The notes under the pieces: model-generated
The model's database searches: none
What the model was told of the DNA's origin: nothing
Seen by the model: the letters and a program-made list of their open reading frames with translations, nothing else
Made by a program: the position numbers and the translations under genes
Shown here: positions 21,415-35,515 of the stretch, in pieces
Numbering within the stretch: the stretch's first letter is position 1
Layout: each line of letters starts with the position of its first letter
Source: Carnegiea gigantea
Taxonomy: Eukaryota > Streptophyta > Magnoliopsida > Caryophyllales > Cactaceae
Reading direction: 5' to 3'
NCBI GenBank assembly: GCA_029747015.1
Contig: JAKOGI010000004.1
Coordinates: 85,001-149,000 of the forward strand
DNA: 64,000 bases

Positions 21415-21787
21415 TGCTACAACCCTAATCTCACCGAAACACACTTCCTTGGCATGTCACCGTCACGCCCCCACCTGAAAGCACCTGGGATAGCAATCGA
21501 GGGTCCTCACCGAACGGGGAGGAAAAACCACCCACACATGAGGTGAAAATCATGCCAACAATTGGCCTTACAGAGAGGGAAAGATGGCTCCGCACAGATT
21601 AGAATTTTTTATCTATCCAAGGAGGAAGCAGTCTTCAACTATTAAACTTTGGAGTAAATGGGTCCACATATATGTTTATTGTACCTTACCCTTGCAAAGA
21701 AAAAAACTCTTATTTTTTGTGTATTTGTTATAGTTTCTAAAATAGTACAGAAAAGCTTACTTTACCTTTGAGAATTACCTATTCATA

Positions 21788-21993
21788 GGGTCTGTTTTTT
21801 TCATGGGTAAATTTCAAAATACCAACCTCTACGCCCTTTAATCTACTTCAACCCACTTCCACTATTTTAATCAAGTTCAATTTATCACATAAAAAAATTC
21901 AACACACTTCATCTACTTCAACCCACCTCAACCTACTTCAATCAACTATTATCCTTTTACCCACCCCAATTTATCCACGAAAAAAATAGACCC
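21788..21993 (+). mobile_element. PIF/Harbinger (Tourist-like) MITE, copy 1
   Basis: 206 bp with imperfect terminal inverted repeats, gggtctgtttttttcatggg and the reverse of ccacgaaaaaaatagaccc. The flanks are ata on both sides, a possible 3-bp duplication. The interior is made of iterated caaccca/ctt(c)aacc motifs. It is homologous to copies at 41021 and 57657. Confidence 0.75.
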
Positions 21994-22290
21994 ATAATAC
22001 CATTGTTAATATTATGCCCAAACTTAATTTATTTTGGCCAACAAGTTAAAATGATACGATCATATACAGTAATTTTTTTTAAAGATGAAAACTAATTGAA
22101 ATTGAAATAGAAATACGATCCAATTTCAGTTGCACAAGACACTCCAACAGTTTGAGTCCATTCTAAATAGAAGCTAGAAGAAAGCAAAGGCACGTTAGCC
22201 CCAATTCGAACTCCCCATTCGTTGTTGACTGACCTTGATCTGTGAGCCCTGAGACTCACCGGACAAAGCGACTGAAAGCGGCGACATCTC

Positions 22291-22295
<5 letters not shown>

Positions 22296-22322
<27 letters not shown>
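22296..22322 (+). repeat. GA microsatellite in the PEX12 5' UTR
   Basis: A run of (GA)n ends directly at the PEX12 start codon. GA/CT tracts in plant 5' leaders can bind GAGA-type factors. No function is shown by the sequence alone. Confidence 0.85.
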
Positions 22323-22326
<4 letters not shown>

Positions 22327-25300
22327 TGTTCCAGGTGGGAGGACAGGGAACGCGGCCGACCTTCTTCGAGATGGCGGCGGCTCAGCAGCTTCCCGCCAGT
22401 CTCAGGGCCGCCATCACTTACTCTCTCGGCGTATATTTCTTCTTCTTCCTCCTCCTCTTCTTTCCTGCTACACTTTTCACGCTTTCAAATCTCTCTGGCG
22501 TTTGACTGATTACAGCTTCACAAATTTGCAACTGGGAATTTGCTTGAACTGTTCGGTGGATTTAGTTTAGATTGAATTGAGCACTTTGTCAATCGTCGAG
22601 TAACTTGAGCTACAATTGGCTCTATTTTTCAAGTTTCTGGTATAGTTTGGAAAAATAATCTCTGGAATAGATATAATTGCGAACATAAGGGTTGTCACTA
22701 CCTGATTTTAAAATTAGTAGGCATTTGATCATTGAATTTTGAAACAATTTTGCTTTCAGCACTTGTGTTTGAGTTCAACTTGATGCTACCACCTCTTGGT
22801 TGGTCCAGACATAATGTGCCCAATTTGAACTTTTAGTCCAATGTTTCTAATTTCTGTAGTAAATGATGCAGATTTCTTTTGTGGTATCCTTTGCCATAGG
22901 TAATTTGATAATTGGATGTTGGAAAATGTACAAACATCATAGATAAGTGTCCTTGAAATCCAGTAGTTTCACAATATCAAGAAAATCAAGTTCAGTGTAA
23001 CTAGTGTTTTGAACTTCGGCTCCGTTTGACTTTGATCCTTAGAAAATTTGGTGGATAGAAAACTTGGAGGAAAAAAAATGTGAAGGACAAAAAAGTAAGG
23101 AGAAAGTGAGTTTTTTTCTCTTGTTTGGATTGAGGGAAAAATGCAATAGTATGATATACCAAGCTCCTAGGAGGAGGATACAAGAGCAAACTTCGGTTTA
23201 GCATGATAGGCTTAGGCCCCACCCCCCTTTTTTGAATTTTATTTTTATCTTTTTGGTGGGTGTTGAAAGAGTTCTACTAGATAGAGCCAGATCACGTTGT
23301 CAATGGATTTGAAAATAGAAACTATAAAGGTATAATTCTCAAGCCTCTCCATTTGGTGACATTTAAAGAAACTGGGATGAGATATTGAACTTTGGTTGTC
23401 TCATTTTTTTTCCTTACGGAATTTGCAAGCCAAGTGAATCAGTTATACCATTCTATCCATGGTGGGTGGTAAGGTTAGATAGTAGTAGGGGTGGGAGCCA
23501 AATCCATGCCAAGAAGTAAAGCTGAGGATGGTATGGATTGGGTTAGACATAGCAACCTTACCTTTAAATTACAGATGGCTATTTAGGTCCTGGATTTAAA
23601 ACCTTGTAGAACACTTGGCACTTGCTACTCCATGATGAAGAACTAGAGGCTAGTTGTGCACTTGTGCCACATTTTGCTATAGTCCAATATAATCAAAGCC
23701 TCAAAACAGCCACCAAGTGACTTTTTCGGTTGTGAAGGTGGACACATTTATGTACCGTAAACTGCATTTACTGTAAATAGATCGGAGCTCATCTATTCAA
23801 TAATAATATGATGTGCACCGCATTTATTATGAGTGATCAGGCAAAAATGTTGTCCTTCCACTTTGCATCTCAAAAAAGAGAAAGGACTTTAGATCTTTTC
23901 GTTGCAATCATCTTTAGAGGTTATGGAGATGAGTTTCTTTAATCTTCCTTGGAAACATCTGCAATCCATGATCCATCCTTTTAGCTGGTTGTCGATCCAT
24001 TATATTATGCTGATCTTCAGATGGGACCAAAATTCGGTTTGAAGTGATCCTGTATGCACCTTTGCACATATAACTTGTGGGTGGCTCTGAGAGGGCCACT
24101 AATTTTTGGGGGTAAAGAATTGGGGTTAGATAGGTTAATCTTGGGTTGAGGCAAAGGGGGTCAAAGGCAGATTCAACTTGGCCCTGATCATTTGGATTCG
24201 GTCATGTTTGGTCCTGTTTTATCTTGTGCAATAAGCTTATCTAGAATTGCAATCAGTTTTAGTCCTGCAGATTTTGATGATTTCAGTTTTGAGTGGATCA
24301 ATTCAAATATGAGAAACATTAGGCTGCTTGATTTTTAGTTTGGGGTGGTTTGAGTTGGGTGTAAGTGTAGAGGTCAGTTTTGGCTGGTCTAAGTACTGAG
24401 TATCATCATAGCTGCTTCTGTTTATATGAATGTAATATAACGGTTACAGTCAGCTTTGCTGGATAGTTTAAAGTACGTCTATGTATATCATTTTGCAGGT
24501 AATGGCTCTAAGAAGGCCAATTTTGCACAAGGTATTAGATTACGAGGATGAGTTTTTTGCGTTGTTGATGCTGGTGCTGGAAGCTCACAGCATGAGAACT
24601 ACAGGTATTTTCCTTCTAGATCACTTTAGGCTCTCCTGCCTCTAGTCTTTTGTTACTTCATTTTTCTTCATTGCTAAAATGCTGATTACATATGTGAATA
24701 TATTTTAGCAATTGCTTTCATGAAAATGTCCAGTCTTGAAACTTAAAATTCAAGTGGGTGTTTGAAGCTGGAAATGGGATTTTAGTGATTCATGGTTCTC
24801 ACTTTTCACTCTGTTTTGGTGATAGTCAACACTTGAGTCAGGTCATGTTATCTTAAGCAAGAAAATGGTGTCATGTGCGAGTGTCAACTGTTCAGTACTT
24901 TAGGCAGCATGATCCAAGTAACCTGGGCCATAGGGCAGATATTTGAGGGCTGTGGTGGGGCTTCTACTTTAAACTTGATGTCGCAAATGTTTGCAGGAGA
25001 GTATATGCTTAGCACATGAAACAAATTTGCCACCACAATGTAATAGAAGCAGATCCTCCCAAGCATTACAACAAGTATTGCAGCTATTGACAAGTGATTG
25101 ACCGATTTGAAGATTTCAAATACAGTATTGCAATATCAATTGACTATGTTTCTTAAATTATATTCCTAATTGTTAACTCCTTTGTCATTTACTGTTGCCA
25201 AAAAAAGGGGAAAGAGAATGATTCATAAGATTAGTAAAATATGATTCGAGAATGCTAAGTTATGCCAAATGCATAACACACAGACTTGTAATACCTTCAA

Positions 25301-28300
25301 TAGTGGATTGCTTTGGCTGTTGTAACGTAATGCCTCATAAAACGTATGTCCTAGTTTTAAAATGTAATGGCTATCACTTTCTGGTGAGCTGAAATTCCTT
25401 GATGTGGATGTAATGGCCTCTATTTGGTTCCATGCACGGTCACCAAATCATTCAGTTTGTTGCTCTATTTTTTGGTGCTTATAAGATTTCCATTCTGTAA
25501 ATGGTGATCTGTTAACCAGCACGGTTTCATGGCTGTCAATATCATCCTCTTTATGGAGGATATATGTTTGTTTTGAGTTGTACTGTCATGGAATTTCATG
25601 CTTATTACTGAACTTATTTATTTTGGTTCATTTTCAGATGCTTCTTTCTCAGAGTCTTTGTATGGGTTGCGAAGGAGAGCAGTAAAAACGAGGCTGAAGA
25701 AAGATGCTCTTCATGGTAACACCACAGATGGGATTCAGCACTCTGGGTTAGAGAAGCACCAGAAAGTCCTTTCTGTTGTCTTTCTGGTATGCTTCCTTTT
25801 TGTAGAAGTGTTTTTCTAGAAAGAGCCTGATGGCTTGACATAAAAATAAACACAATTTGACATCTTTTTATCACAACCGTACCTGTATTTGTGCAACTAT
25901 GGAGTTCCGTGTATTATGTATTTATAGTAGAATTTAGGTGCCTTCATACGCTAGACTGATGGTCAAACATTGCTTTTAATGATTACAATGTGTCTTTTGC
26001 ATATTCATAATTTTCCTCCGAAAGAGTAGCCGAGAATGTGGTATGTGCCCAACTGTTTGTGGGTTTAGCCATTTTGTATGACTTTTCCGGAATTGTTGTT
26101 ATTAGTACAGAATAGAAATGAGGAGCTATACAGGTGATAGTATCTAGATGCATTCCCTTGCCCTAGAAACTAAGAAAACAACAAGAGATAAAGGGGCATT
26201 GTGGGTCAACTGGTTACTGGATTTCTATGGGCAGTAGATTTCTAGATCTCCTGTTAAAATTACCTAAACAAAGGGCTAATTCACCAAATCTTTTTAGTTC
26301 CTCCTCTTCGAAAAGAGCAAAAATAATCTTTGTAGTCCTTCCGTCAATTGGTCTTGTTAAGAGGTGAGGAAATCTTTCTATGAGAAAGTGTAATCGTTTG
26401 CTTGTAAATGGCTCATCTTTGTAGGTTGTATTACCATATTTTAAGTCAAAGTTGCATTCGATATATACCAGAGAAAGGGAAGCTGCACTGCAGGCGAGGT
26501 TGTGGGGATCAGGTGATGAAAGATTTGATGACGCTGACGTTGTAGATATAGCAGGGAGTCTGGTTGACCAAACAAGATCTTCGGATGCTGAGCTCTACTC
26601 TAGAGTACGTATCTTGATCCAAATCAAGAAAGCTATAGGTGCTTGTTACCCATGGATACATGCTGGGCATGAAGGTATGTGGAGTTTGTTCATATTTTGT
26701 GGAAGCCTAGGTATTTATCAATATCTGTTCTCTAGTGATTTTGGTATACAAGTGGTTTGCTGGAGACCTGATCTCATCATAAGTCAGCAAATACTTTGTT
26801 TTCCTTTTCTATTTCTTTTTCCAACCACGAGAAAGCACGTTATTGATGGCATCGCTAGTATTACCATTGAATACACTGGCCACGTCAGCACACAATTAGA
26901 GCAGTTAATTATAAGATTTATTGTTTATTTCATCGAGAAATAAGTTAAATAACTAAAAATTGCATACATCCATCGCCAAACTTACACATGAATCACACTA
27001 TGCTCCTCCCATGTGTGAATGATCTTAAGAAACATTTTGGGTCTTTTCTTCCTGTAAGTGGTTGTATTCTCTGTTTATTTGACAATGAAGCTCATGTTCA
27101 TGTCTCAACTTGCTTTAGATGTTAAATACTGCATTTCCTTTATTGTTTGATCGACCATCTGAGTGGATGAATTTTACTATACAGGATTAGCATTTGCTTA
27201 CCAATTGTTGTATCTGTTGGACGCCACCGGATTCTACTCACTTGGTTTGCATATCTTGGGGATCCACGTCTGTCGGGCTACTGGGCAGGAGCTGGTACCT
27301 ATTTAACTGAACTGCTGAGGAATCTTTCTCTTGATGTTAGTTTCTATTCCCCGCTCCATAGATGTCAATTAATCTGTTCTTAATGGAACTCAAACCGCAT
27401 TTATGTCAAGGTAGATGGATGCGTCTTCAAGAATATCAAGGATGAGGAGCCGTGAACGTGAGAGACTTCGTGGTCCTCCTTGGTTAAAGGTACACATTCC
27501 AGCACATCATTTATGTATGCGGACAAATGAATTGCCCCTTTTTGTGAATTCCTTCACTTAGCTTGTTGATGTGGTTTATTGCTTGTTGACGTTATATTCT
27601 CTGATGTCCATCAGTCCATCCCATATGACGCAACTATGCAAGGTGTTTAAAAAGTAATTTGAAAAAGTTGCCCAATGTGGAGTTTGAGGCTTCAGAGGTG
27701 ACTCAAGATAGACACAACCTTGTGGTCTCTTAAGTCATTAACTTGTTTAGCATGTGGCTTTTCCTAATAAATTTGGAGGACGCAGATGGGTATCTCCTCC
27801 AGCGCGGGGGGGGGGGGGAAATTGATCTGCTGGTGCATCATTACTTGAGTTTTTGCGCTTTCCATGTGGTGCTTAATTTTGACGAAAGCACAGCACCGCC
27901 GAACTGCTGTTTTATTGAGAAAAAGTTGCCCAGTAGTGTCCCCTCCACCCCAAGGTTATGTAAGATAAGATATTTCTGGATAAAAACACTCTTTCTCTTT
28001 CTTTCACGATGAGGAAAAGCTTATTTATGACTACATCAAAAGTGGCAATTGCGACCTTGCATCCTACAAAGATGATATATTCGCTGAAATATTATCGACA
28101 AAATCGACAATTTCAAATGAAGAGCAAAATTCTTCATTATCTTAAAACTACAGATCTTGATAGATCCATCCTTGATGCATTGGAGTGGTGTCTGTACGAC
28201 CTTGAAGGCAAATTCATTCGAACCAACCAAATAAGCTGAACAGTGGTGTGAGGGATAACTGTTACGAGCTTTTGTTCAGCAATTCTGCCCAAGAAGCCTT

Positions 28301-30375
28301 GCCAAGCCTGAAGGTTGTGAATAAAAGATTTACTATCCAGAAAAGACTTTTGCAGTCTGCAAGTCTGGAGCAATTTGTTGATGAAGGTTTTAGTAACGGT
28401 TGGGTCTGTATGCAATGAAAAGGTTGCCTTCTGGTGAGTTAATCCCAGGTTTAGATCGTCCTGACCAAAGAAGTAATCTGTATAGGAAACAGGAGAAGGC
28501 TGCATTCCTCTGGTGCCCCTTCTCCAACCTTCTGGTGTGCCAAGCGACCATTTTAGACTGGTGCTTTTGACACAACAAAAGCACCAACACCCAGTGTGAG
28601 CCCCACTTTAACAGAAGATGGAGGAGATCTAGATGTAGGTAGCCTTAGTCTTGCAAGCAGAGAGGCCAATTCTAAGAGTCCCACGTAAAAATTGTTTATG
28701 CTGTATTATGAAGAGGAGCTAATGCTTCTCCAAAAGAGTAGCCATTTGTCTCATTTGGACTGTTGCTCTTCAAAGTGCTAATGGAGATGGCAAACGCTCT
28801 TTAACGTACACAAGTCAAAGAAGGTGCACACATTTGCGGCTAAAAAAGAGCATAAAGTGCAGGTAGATGGGGAGCTGGGCCTATTAGGTACTTCCTGCAA
28901 GTGAGATGGAGTTGGTGTCAGTCTTTGGGATATCAGCAGTCCTAGGAAGTTGGCTCTACAACCTGGCAGATAGGGGATATTTTGCATTTTTAGTCTATGG
29001 TTTGGTACGTGTTTCTTGTTGCTTTTGGTCTGTTCATGGTTATAATGTAAGTGACATTCCATGTAAGTTTGTTATCTGATGGTAGTCTTATAGGACTGGT
29101 TCTTACATCTTGGCATGTTCATATTCCAGAAATTACAGGGGGCACTTCTCACTTGCATGTATGCAGTTCTTGATTACGCACAAACAGGCTTAATTGCTTC
29201 CGTGTTTATCTTCAAGGTAAAGACCCAAATCCCAATAAGCTGCACCCAAATGACGTCACCAAGAGCTGCATTTCAATCTTGAATTATTAACGCTGGCCTT
29301 GTGGATGACAACTTATTGCTTCTTACATTTTCGATGATCAAAATTTTCCAGATGATGGAGTGGTGGTACCAATCAGCTGAAGAGAGGATGTCTGCTCCAA
29401 CTATCTACCCCCCACCACCACCTCCGCCAGCTCCCAAAGTGAGTAGTACTTTGTACCAGCTGCTTAATCAAACTTCTCACCGTGCCATTTAAGAAAAGGA
29501 TATAGCAGAGAAGAATTTGCTTGTTCGACGATTTTGATTTGGATACATTTGTTGCTTGTCTCTTAGATTCTGTATCATAATCCATAAATATAGTAGGGCT
29601 TATTTGTTGTTTTGTACAGGTTGCTAGAGGGGGTATTCCATTGCCATCAGATAAAACAATTTGCCCTCTTTGCTCAGAAAAGCGTGCAAACCCATCAGTC
29701 GTTACAGTTTCAGGATTTGTTTTCTGTTATGGTTGCATATTCAAGTATATTTCTCAGGTGAGGCCTTTGAACTCTCTGCTTGCTGCTCAGATGTGAAAGC
29801 ACATATAGTTCAGTCTGCTAAGCCCTGCTGTTGCTGTACTGCTTATCTTGTCTGTTTGTTTTTGGATTAACTAGTGCTTACTGAAGCCGATTAGCTCTTC
29901 CCCTCATCAACGCTCTCCTGTCCACCCCCCCCCCCCAAAAAAAAAAGCCCCCCAAAAAACCGACCAAAAAAGAATGGAAAGCCAAAAAGTATTGAGCAAG
30001 ATGTGAAGAAAATGGAGATTGCTTGCAACAACTGAGACGATACCTATTACCGACCAAGTGTTCCAGTGGAAATGAAAGAGGGGTGGGAACTTCTACTACT
30101 TGACTTAGAACCAACCTCACCCTAGATTGTGAAGGTCCCATGAGGGCTTTTGGAAAAATTTTTCCTAGACCTGTTTCATTCTGTTTGACAAATTGTCCGG
30201 TTACTGTGATTAAAGCCTTCTTTCTCTTGGAATTTTCCGTCGTTCGGCTGAATATCATGATTATGTGCATTCATATGTGACCACTTCTCGTTGCTGTTTG
30301 CAGTATAAGCGTTGTCCAGTCACGCTCATTCCTGCACAAGCTGAAGACATTAGGAGGCTTTACCATGACATGTAG
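22323..30375 (+). CDS. PEX12: Peroxisome biogenesis protein 12 (PEX12), 10 exons
   Basis: Exons: 22323-22430, 24499-24604, 25638-25786, 26425-26674, 27185-27294, 27415-27489, 29130-29216, 29352-29438, 29620-29757, 30304-30375. Splicing gives 1182 nt, 393 aa, the usual length in plants, with GT-AG introns throughout. The start MLFQVGGQGTRPTFFEMAA is strongly conserved. Membrane-associated Pex2/Pex12-type region: DYEDEFFALLMLVLEAHS, then SLYGLRRRAV, CYPWIHAGHEGLAFAYQL and LGLHILGIHVCRATGQ. A Pro run (315-321) precedes a C-terminal RING-like domain with Cys 339, 342, 360, 363 and 374, fewer zinc ligands than a canonical RING, as known for PEX12. With PEX2 and PEX10 it forms the peroxisomal ubiquitin ligase that recycles the import receptor PEX5. 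Intron 1 (2.07 kb) and intron 6 (1.64 kb) are long. Confidence 0.95.
27490..29129 (+). other. PEX12 intron 6, no recognised element
   Basis: 1.64 kb containing a 13-G run (27806-27818) and a short dyad gtgcttttg..caaaagcac (about 28559-28582). Several open frames of 60-120 codons on both strands have no recognisable domain. I see no gene inside it. Confidence 0.5.
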
Positions 30376-31612
30376 AGCTTATTGTTCTCCATATAAAGAA
30401 TACATAATGAGTTGATGCTATGCCAACCCCTCCTCTTCTTCCCTTCCTTATTTTAGGGATTTTTTTTTTAAAAAAAAGCTTCGAACATTGTAATTGCCAT
30501 TAGAGTTAGACCAACCTTGGTGGCTAACGATATTGCTCAGAGCTGTAAATTCACATATTACAATTTTTTTTTTCTTCAATCTTTTGTAAGAAAAATAATT
30601 GTATTTCCAAATTGACTATATTTACAAATCTATGATAAAAAATTGCATTAAGACATTAGCAAGCTCTACTTTCTTCCAACCCTACTTGGAGGAGATATCA
30701 CGAATGAACTTTACACGGTATGTTGTGTCATATTCTCCTGAAAAATAAAGGTTGTGATTCAACATCGACGTCCTCTCTAAAGTGAAACTCGCTGCGTAGC
30801 TCCAGCCTCCAGGGAATACTCTGGTACATCCCCCCCCCCCCTTTTCCTGGCTTGCTATGCAGCCAGAGGCCCGGAGGGCTAATGATTCCACGACTCCATG
30901 AGTGAAGCTACGACGAGCCAGTATCAAACAAAGGAGGAAAGATAGACGATACCACCTGTGGTACACCAGATGAATACAACCCACCACCCAAATTACTAGA
31001 AAAGCATGTGGTTTCTCATCAGCAGGCTTAAAGTTGTAGCAGCATCGCTTCTTACCAGGTCTTGTAAAAGACAGGAGCACAGCAGCAACGGCACAAGAAA
31101 ACAGTAGCAACAGCACATAAAAAACGGCGACAGCTACTTCGGCTCAGCTTTCTTTCCAAATTTTATAAGTCCACTTGCAGTCCAAGTTGCCTAGACATGC
31201 GTCTTCTTAATATGTGGATCCTTTCCTAGACAACGGGCTCGCAAATCAGCCCAGGTAGCAATACCATATAAGGTATAATCCCACAGTTGACAAGTTTATT
31301 GCTAGCAATGTTATTCATGTGGAACAATGATTATTATATGGATGTTTTCAACGCAGTTTGCTCCATCCTATAACGGTCCGAAAGCGGATTAACTATTGGT
31401 ATGTTCGAGTTGACCCATTTGTTCAAATGGAAATTATCGACATGACTCGCTTCATTGATAGTTCAACCATGAATCGGCCCGACCCACTTGTTAATGGGCC
31501 AACCTCTATTTGACCCCAACCCCACCCATTATCCACTCCTACTGGATACGCCCAGAAATAAGCGATTTGCATCTTCTACATTTGCTATCATAGAGGACAC
31601 TTTGATCAGTAG
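30376..31612. other. Intergenic region downstream of PEX12
   Basis: The first 300 bp probably holds the PEX12 3' UTR. A minus-strand open frame at 31116-30682 (144 codons) starts with a hydrophobic stretch (MLLLLFSCAVAAVLLS). It has no domain I recognise and reads across a 12-C run, so I do not call it a gene. Nothing else is supported. Confidence 0.4.
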
Positions 31613-31795
31613 CATTTTTTTTTTTTTGGGTGTTAGATTCTCCATTTCACTGGAGTCGAGCTACTATTAGCACAATAAGGGGTAGAGTCTTCTCATCATA
31701 GATTTTCTCTATTTATAAAACTCAAACCCGAGACCTTACTTAAGGGAAACAAGTACTAAATTCCTTAAACCGACATGTATTGGTTGACCAAAATG
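31613..31795 (-). mobile_element. SINE-like retroposon
   Basis: On the minus strand the unit ends in a poly-A tract (poly-T at about 31613-31627) and contains ggtctcgggtttgagt (about 31736-31721), similar to a Pol III B box (ggttcgantcc). A decayed relative lies near 34080-34195. Box A is not convincing, so the class is tentative. Confidence 0.4.
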
Positions 31796-31865
31796 TGAGT
31801 CTATCTTTTCTCAGTAATCTAGCATGCATAAGCATCAAGATAATTTCATGCCTAGGGACAACACA

Positions 31866-32258
31866 ACAGAGTGATGATATGTGTCTTGTAGCAAGACACT
31901 TTTTAAGTGTCTTACCTTGATTAAAATTAACATGTTTAATGATCTAAACTCACTAAATTTTTAACAATTAGAATTAAATATGAATGGTAGAGTTCCAGCA
32001 TTCATCGGCTATGCCAACGGATACAAAATGACACTATAATTAAATTAACCCTATCCAAAAGACGTATAATACACGTAACTTTTAAATTATGAATAAATAT
32101 GATTAAAAATAATGTTTTACGTAATTTATACGTTGTACCAATCTTTCACTATTCAATTACACCATTTTTAAAAAATTTGATATATAATAATATAACTTCA
32201 AATCCAAACAAGATACTTAAAAAGTGTCTTATAGTAAGATACTTATCATTTTGCCAAC
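31866..32258. mobile_element. MITE with about 45-bp terminal inverted repeats
   Basis: The left end (gtgatgatatgtgtcttgta.. gcaagacactttttaagtg) and the reverse of the right end (aaaatgataagtatctta.. taagacactttttaagtat) match at about three quarters of positions over about 45 bp. The interior is AT-rich without frames. The element spans about 390 bp. The superfamily cannot be decided because the ends and duplication are unclear. Confidence 0.5.
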
Positions 32259-34079
32259 ATTAAATTACCAACCCAATTCACCCTACGCCTTGAGAAATTG
32301 ATACGCCTTTTTCAGAAAATGCCAATCACCGAACACGAACTCATGCAGCATCCAATCAACAAACCTGATTGACCTCACTTCACCCCTGAGATTGCTGATC
32401 TTTCTCCAACACCAACTTCAGCCAATAAAAATCTTCGGGAAAAAAAAATAATAATAAAAGTCTTCATCAATAGAAATCTTAAGGAGTCGCTCGATGCACT
32501 TGGTTTGAAAATTTGAAATAGGTACGTAGGTAGCCCCAACCTCAAAATTATTTTCAGGTAAAATAAGTGGGTCAAGTGGACAAGGACAACAAGAGCGTAA
32601 TTCCTGAATCCTCATCTATCCATCCCAAATCTTTGGGACTCTTGAGATTTGCTATGAGCCATGATTCATGAGCAGTGTTGTAAAAGTCTGATCTGATATG
32701 ATAATACGACACAAATCTGATACGAAATTACTGAGAGAACCACAAACCCAATCCAAACCGAACCGCTTAAGATCCGAAGTTTACACAATTTGACCGTTTA
32801 GCATAAAAACATGTTATTTTTCAATTTTGAGCAAATCTAAGCTATTTTTAAAGTCAACACAAAATTGGCTTATTTATTAAATCGGTCAACCCGACCAGAT
32901 CCGTTCCTAAGCTCCACTCATGAGGCATCATAGACTAATTTATGAACCTTTGAGTATCCCTCGCTCTCCCTTCCCTATTTGTGAATTTTTAGGGACGATA
33001 AAGATAACCCTTTGAAATTTAAATCCAATTCAATTAATATTTGATCTAAGACTCTAACTTTGAAGTCATCTAATTAGTTAATTATATTATGTAAAAATCA
33101 AACCACTAGTTTTAAAAATATATTATAAAGGCATATAAACATCAAACATTATTGATTTTCAAATTTTGCGCTAACGGGTGTTGCTTGTCACAATCACTCC
33201 TTTGAAGTTGTAAGTTAATGATTTATCATCATATTAGGTTGCTTAGAGAAGTAAGTAACAAGCAAGAGAATATCTTATGAATGTTTTAAAGTAATTGATA
33301 AACTTTCATTGTGTTGTTAAAATGCTATATAATCATTGCTTTATTAAGCTCTTTTTCATTCGGTGTAATTAGCTTTTGTTTCATTATTTATTTTTATTGA
33401 TATATTCTATCTGTACATTTTAATTGTATAATACATGCATACTAGAGTAATTCTCTTTGTAATGCAAAGGTTGAGTTAAATAAAATATCAATGTACAAAA
33501 TTATAAATACTGAAGTAACAATATTGTTTCCATTGTTCAAATTTATTTATCAGTTAAATAATTTTTGTATCCATTGATTTCTTTAGATCTACACATGTTT
33601 TTTTTTTTTTTTAAACATATGCAATAAATGTTTATTACTGACATTTCTAAGTAATTCATTAGGGAGAAGATGAAAGATCTTGCAAAATATATTTTTAAAA
33701 AAAGAATTGCTTGCATGTTAAAAGACCTAAATAAATTAAATAGAATTAATGTCCTCACCAATAAAGTTTTAACACTTGACAAAAATGTGCGAAGTCACTC
33801 ACTTTTATATATAATTGTAGATGAAATCAAAAATTATAAATAATAAGCATAAATGTGGACAATAAGCATAAGATTCTTCCTTTACAGTTGTAAATCTAGT
33901 TCATTTTCAAGGGAATTTTGAATATTTAAACTCAATTTAGAACAATAAATAATTTCATTAATTATATGAATCTTGTGAAGATACTTTCTTTTTCTTTAAG
34001 ATTAGTTACAGTAATCATTTTTCTCTTTTGGTTTACGAGACTTCATTAACTATTGCTGAATCATTGTTGGTCTCTATTA
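32259..34079. other. AT-rich intergenic DNA, no feature
   Basis: I see no coding motif, RNA gene or clear repeat here apart from short poly-T runs (for example 33598-33613). Confidence 0.5.
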
Positions 34080-34195
34080 AAGGCAGAATTTGTTTTCAGT
34101 ACAAGTTTTTCATGTATAAGATTCAAACTCAAAACTTAACTTAAAGTGGATAGATTTTAAATCATTTGAATTAGCATGTATTGATAGCGCACTTA
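34080..34195 (-). mobile_element. Decayed copy of the SINE-like element at 31613
   Basis: attcaaactcaaaacttaac and attagcatgtattga correspond in order and spacing to ctcaaacccgagaccttact and cgacatgtattgg of the 31.6-kb copy. Divergence is high. Confidence 0.3.
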
Positions 34196-35515
34196 TTTAT
34201 GTAATATTTCAATGCTGACAAATTAAAATTGAAACTATTCTGTCATGATTAATGGATCCAAAACCCATAATTGATGACTTGTAGCAGTCATATAATCTAA
34301 ATGATAAAGCTAAAGATGAAAGTGATTTAAATATCAATCTTGTTGTCACAAAAAGAAATAAATAAAGCACCAACCAGCTAGACATAACTTTGTCTCATTC
34401 AACTAGAATAATTCTCTACTTTGTTTTCTCCATTAACATAATGACCTGTAGCTAAATTTGCATGGATCCTAAGACAGAACATGCATATATATGTACCGTA
34501 TGAGCTATGGGCTATGAGCTATTACTTTATTTTTCTTTATTTTTCTCACTATTTTTTTTTTTTCAAAATACATATTCTCCCATTTTAAATAATCCATCAA
34601 TTATTAATAATATTATTGGACAAGGAGTCAAATTAAATTAATTTTTTCCTCTCTTAAGTCTTTATCAATGCACCTAGGGGTCCCTTACTCCCTTTCCTAG
34701 AGATATATAAAAGCACCCAAAACAAAATAATGGTGCTCTCTCTTTATTTCTCTTTGTCAAATCCAAATGACACCGAAGTTCATGTTGTCCTCTCATGTCA
34801 AGGGTATTCTTTTCTGATTAATATTTAAGCCGTGTTTTCTTTTTTTGGGACCTGAAAAAGAAAAAAGTAGTGTTTTTCAAAATCTATTTAAAGTAATTTT
34901 TGAGAACTTCTGTATAGTAGTTGCATTGCAAACGGTAAAATTTTTCTTTTTGTTTATGAAAATCTTTACTTATTGTGTTCTTTTTAGTCACTTAGTGTGA
35001 TAATCTTTTCTTTTGTCGTCGTGTATCTAGATTTGTAAACGGAGAAGAGAGGTTTAGTACGGGTATTAGTATATGAAATATGGCAAGAGAGGAATAGGAG
35101 AAGTTTTCGGCACGTAATTAGGAATTGAATCCTGACATTATAGTGAAAATAAACTCAATATATTTCATGTGTAAGGACGGAAAAGATCGTGAGTGATTGG
35201 GATGCTTTTGTATTCTAATCTAATTTGTAGCATTGTAATTTGAATTCTTTTGAAAGAATTAGTGCTAATTATTTAATTTTTTCCCAAAAAAAACCTACAA
35301 ACCAGCTAAAAAAACAAAATAGGTTTCCGCAAATCAAAAGTCAAAACCCACTTAAAAAGTTCAAAAATATATGCTTATAGACAAAACTTATAACATTGAA
35401 ATTTAGCAAATGGCCATCATAAAATGGACATTTCACATGCTGAATCCTGGCCATGCGGCGCTGCTGTATTTACTTCAAAATCCTTGACTTGCCCAGTCGC
35501 CCTGGCCCCATTTTA
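34196..35515. other. AT-rich intergenic DNA, no feature
   Basis: No coding motif, RNA gene or clear repeat was recognised in this stretch. Confidence 0.5.

Noticed and set aside
26452..26943. A 163-codon stand-alone gene
   Set aside because: It is PEX12 exon 4 read on into intron 4; the exon ends at 26674.
30682..31116. A 144-codon minus-strand gene with a hydrophobic start
   Set aside because: No recognisable domain, it crosses a 12-C run, and there is no splice or promoter support.
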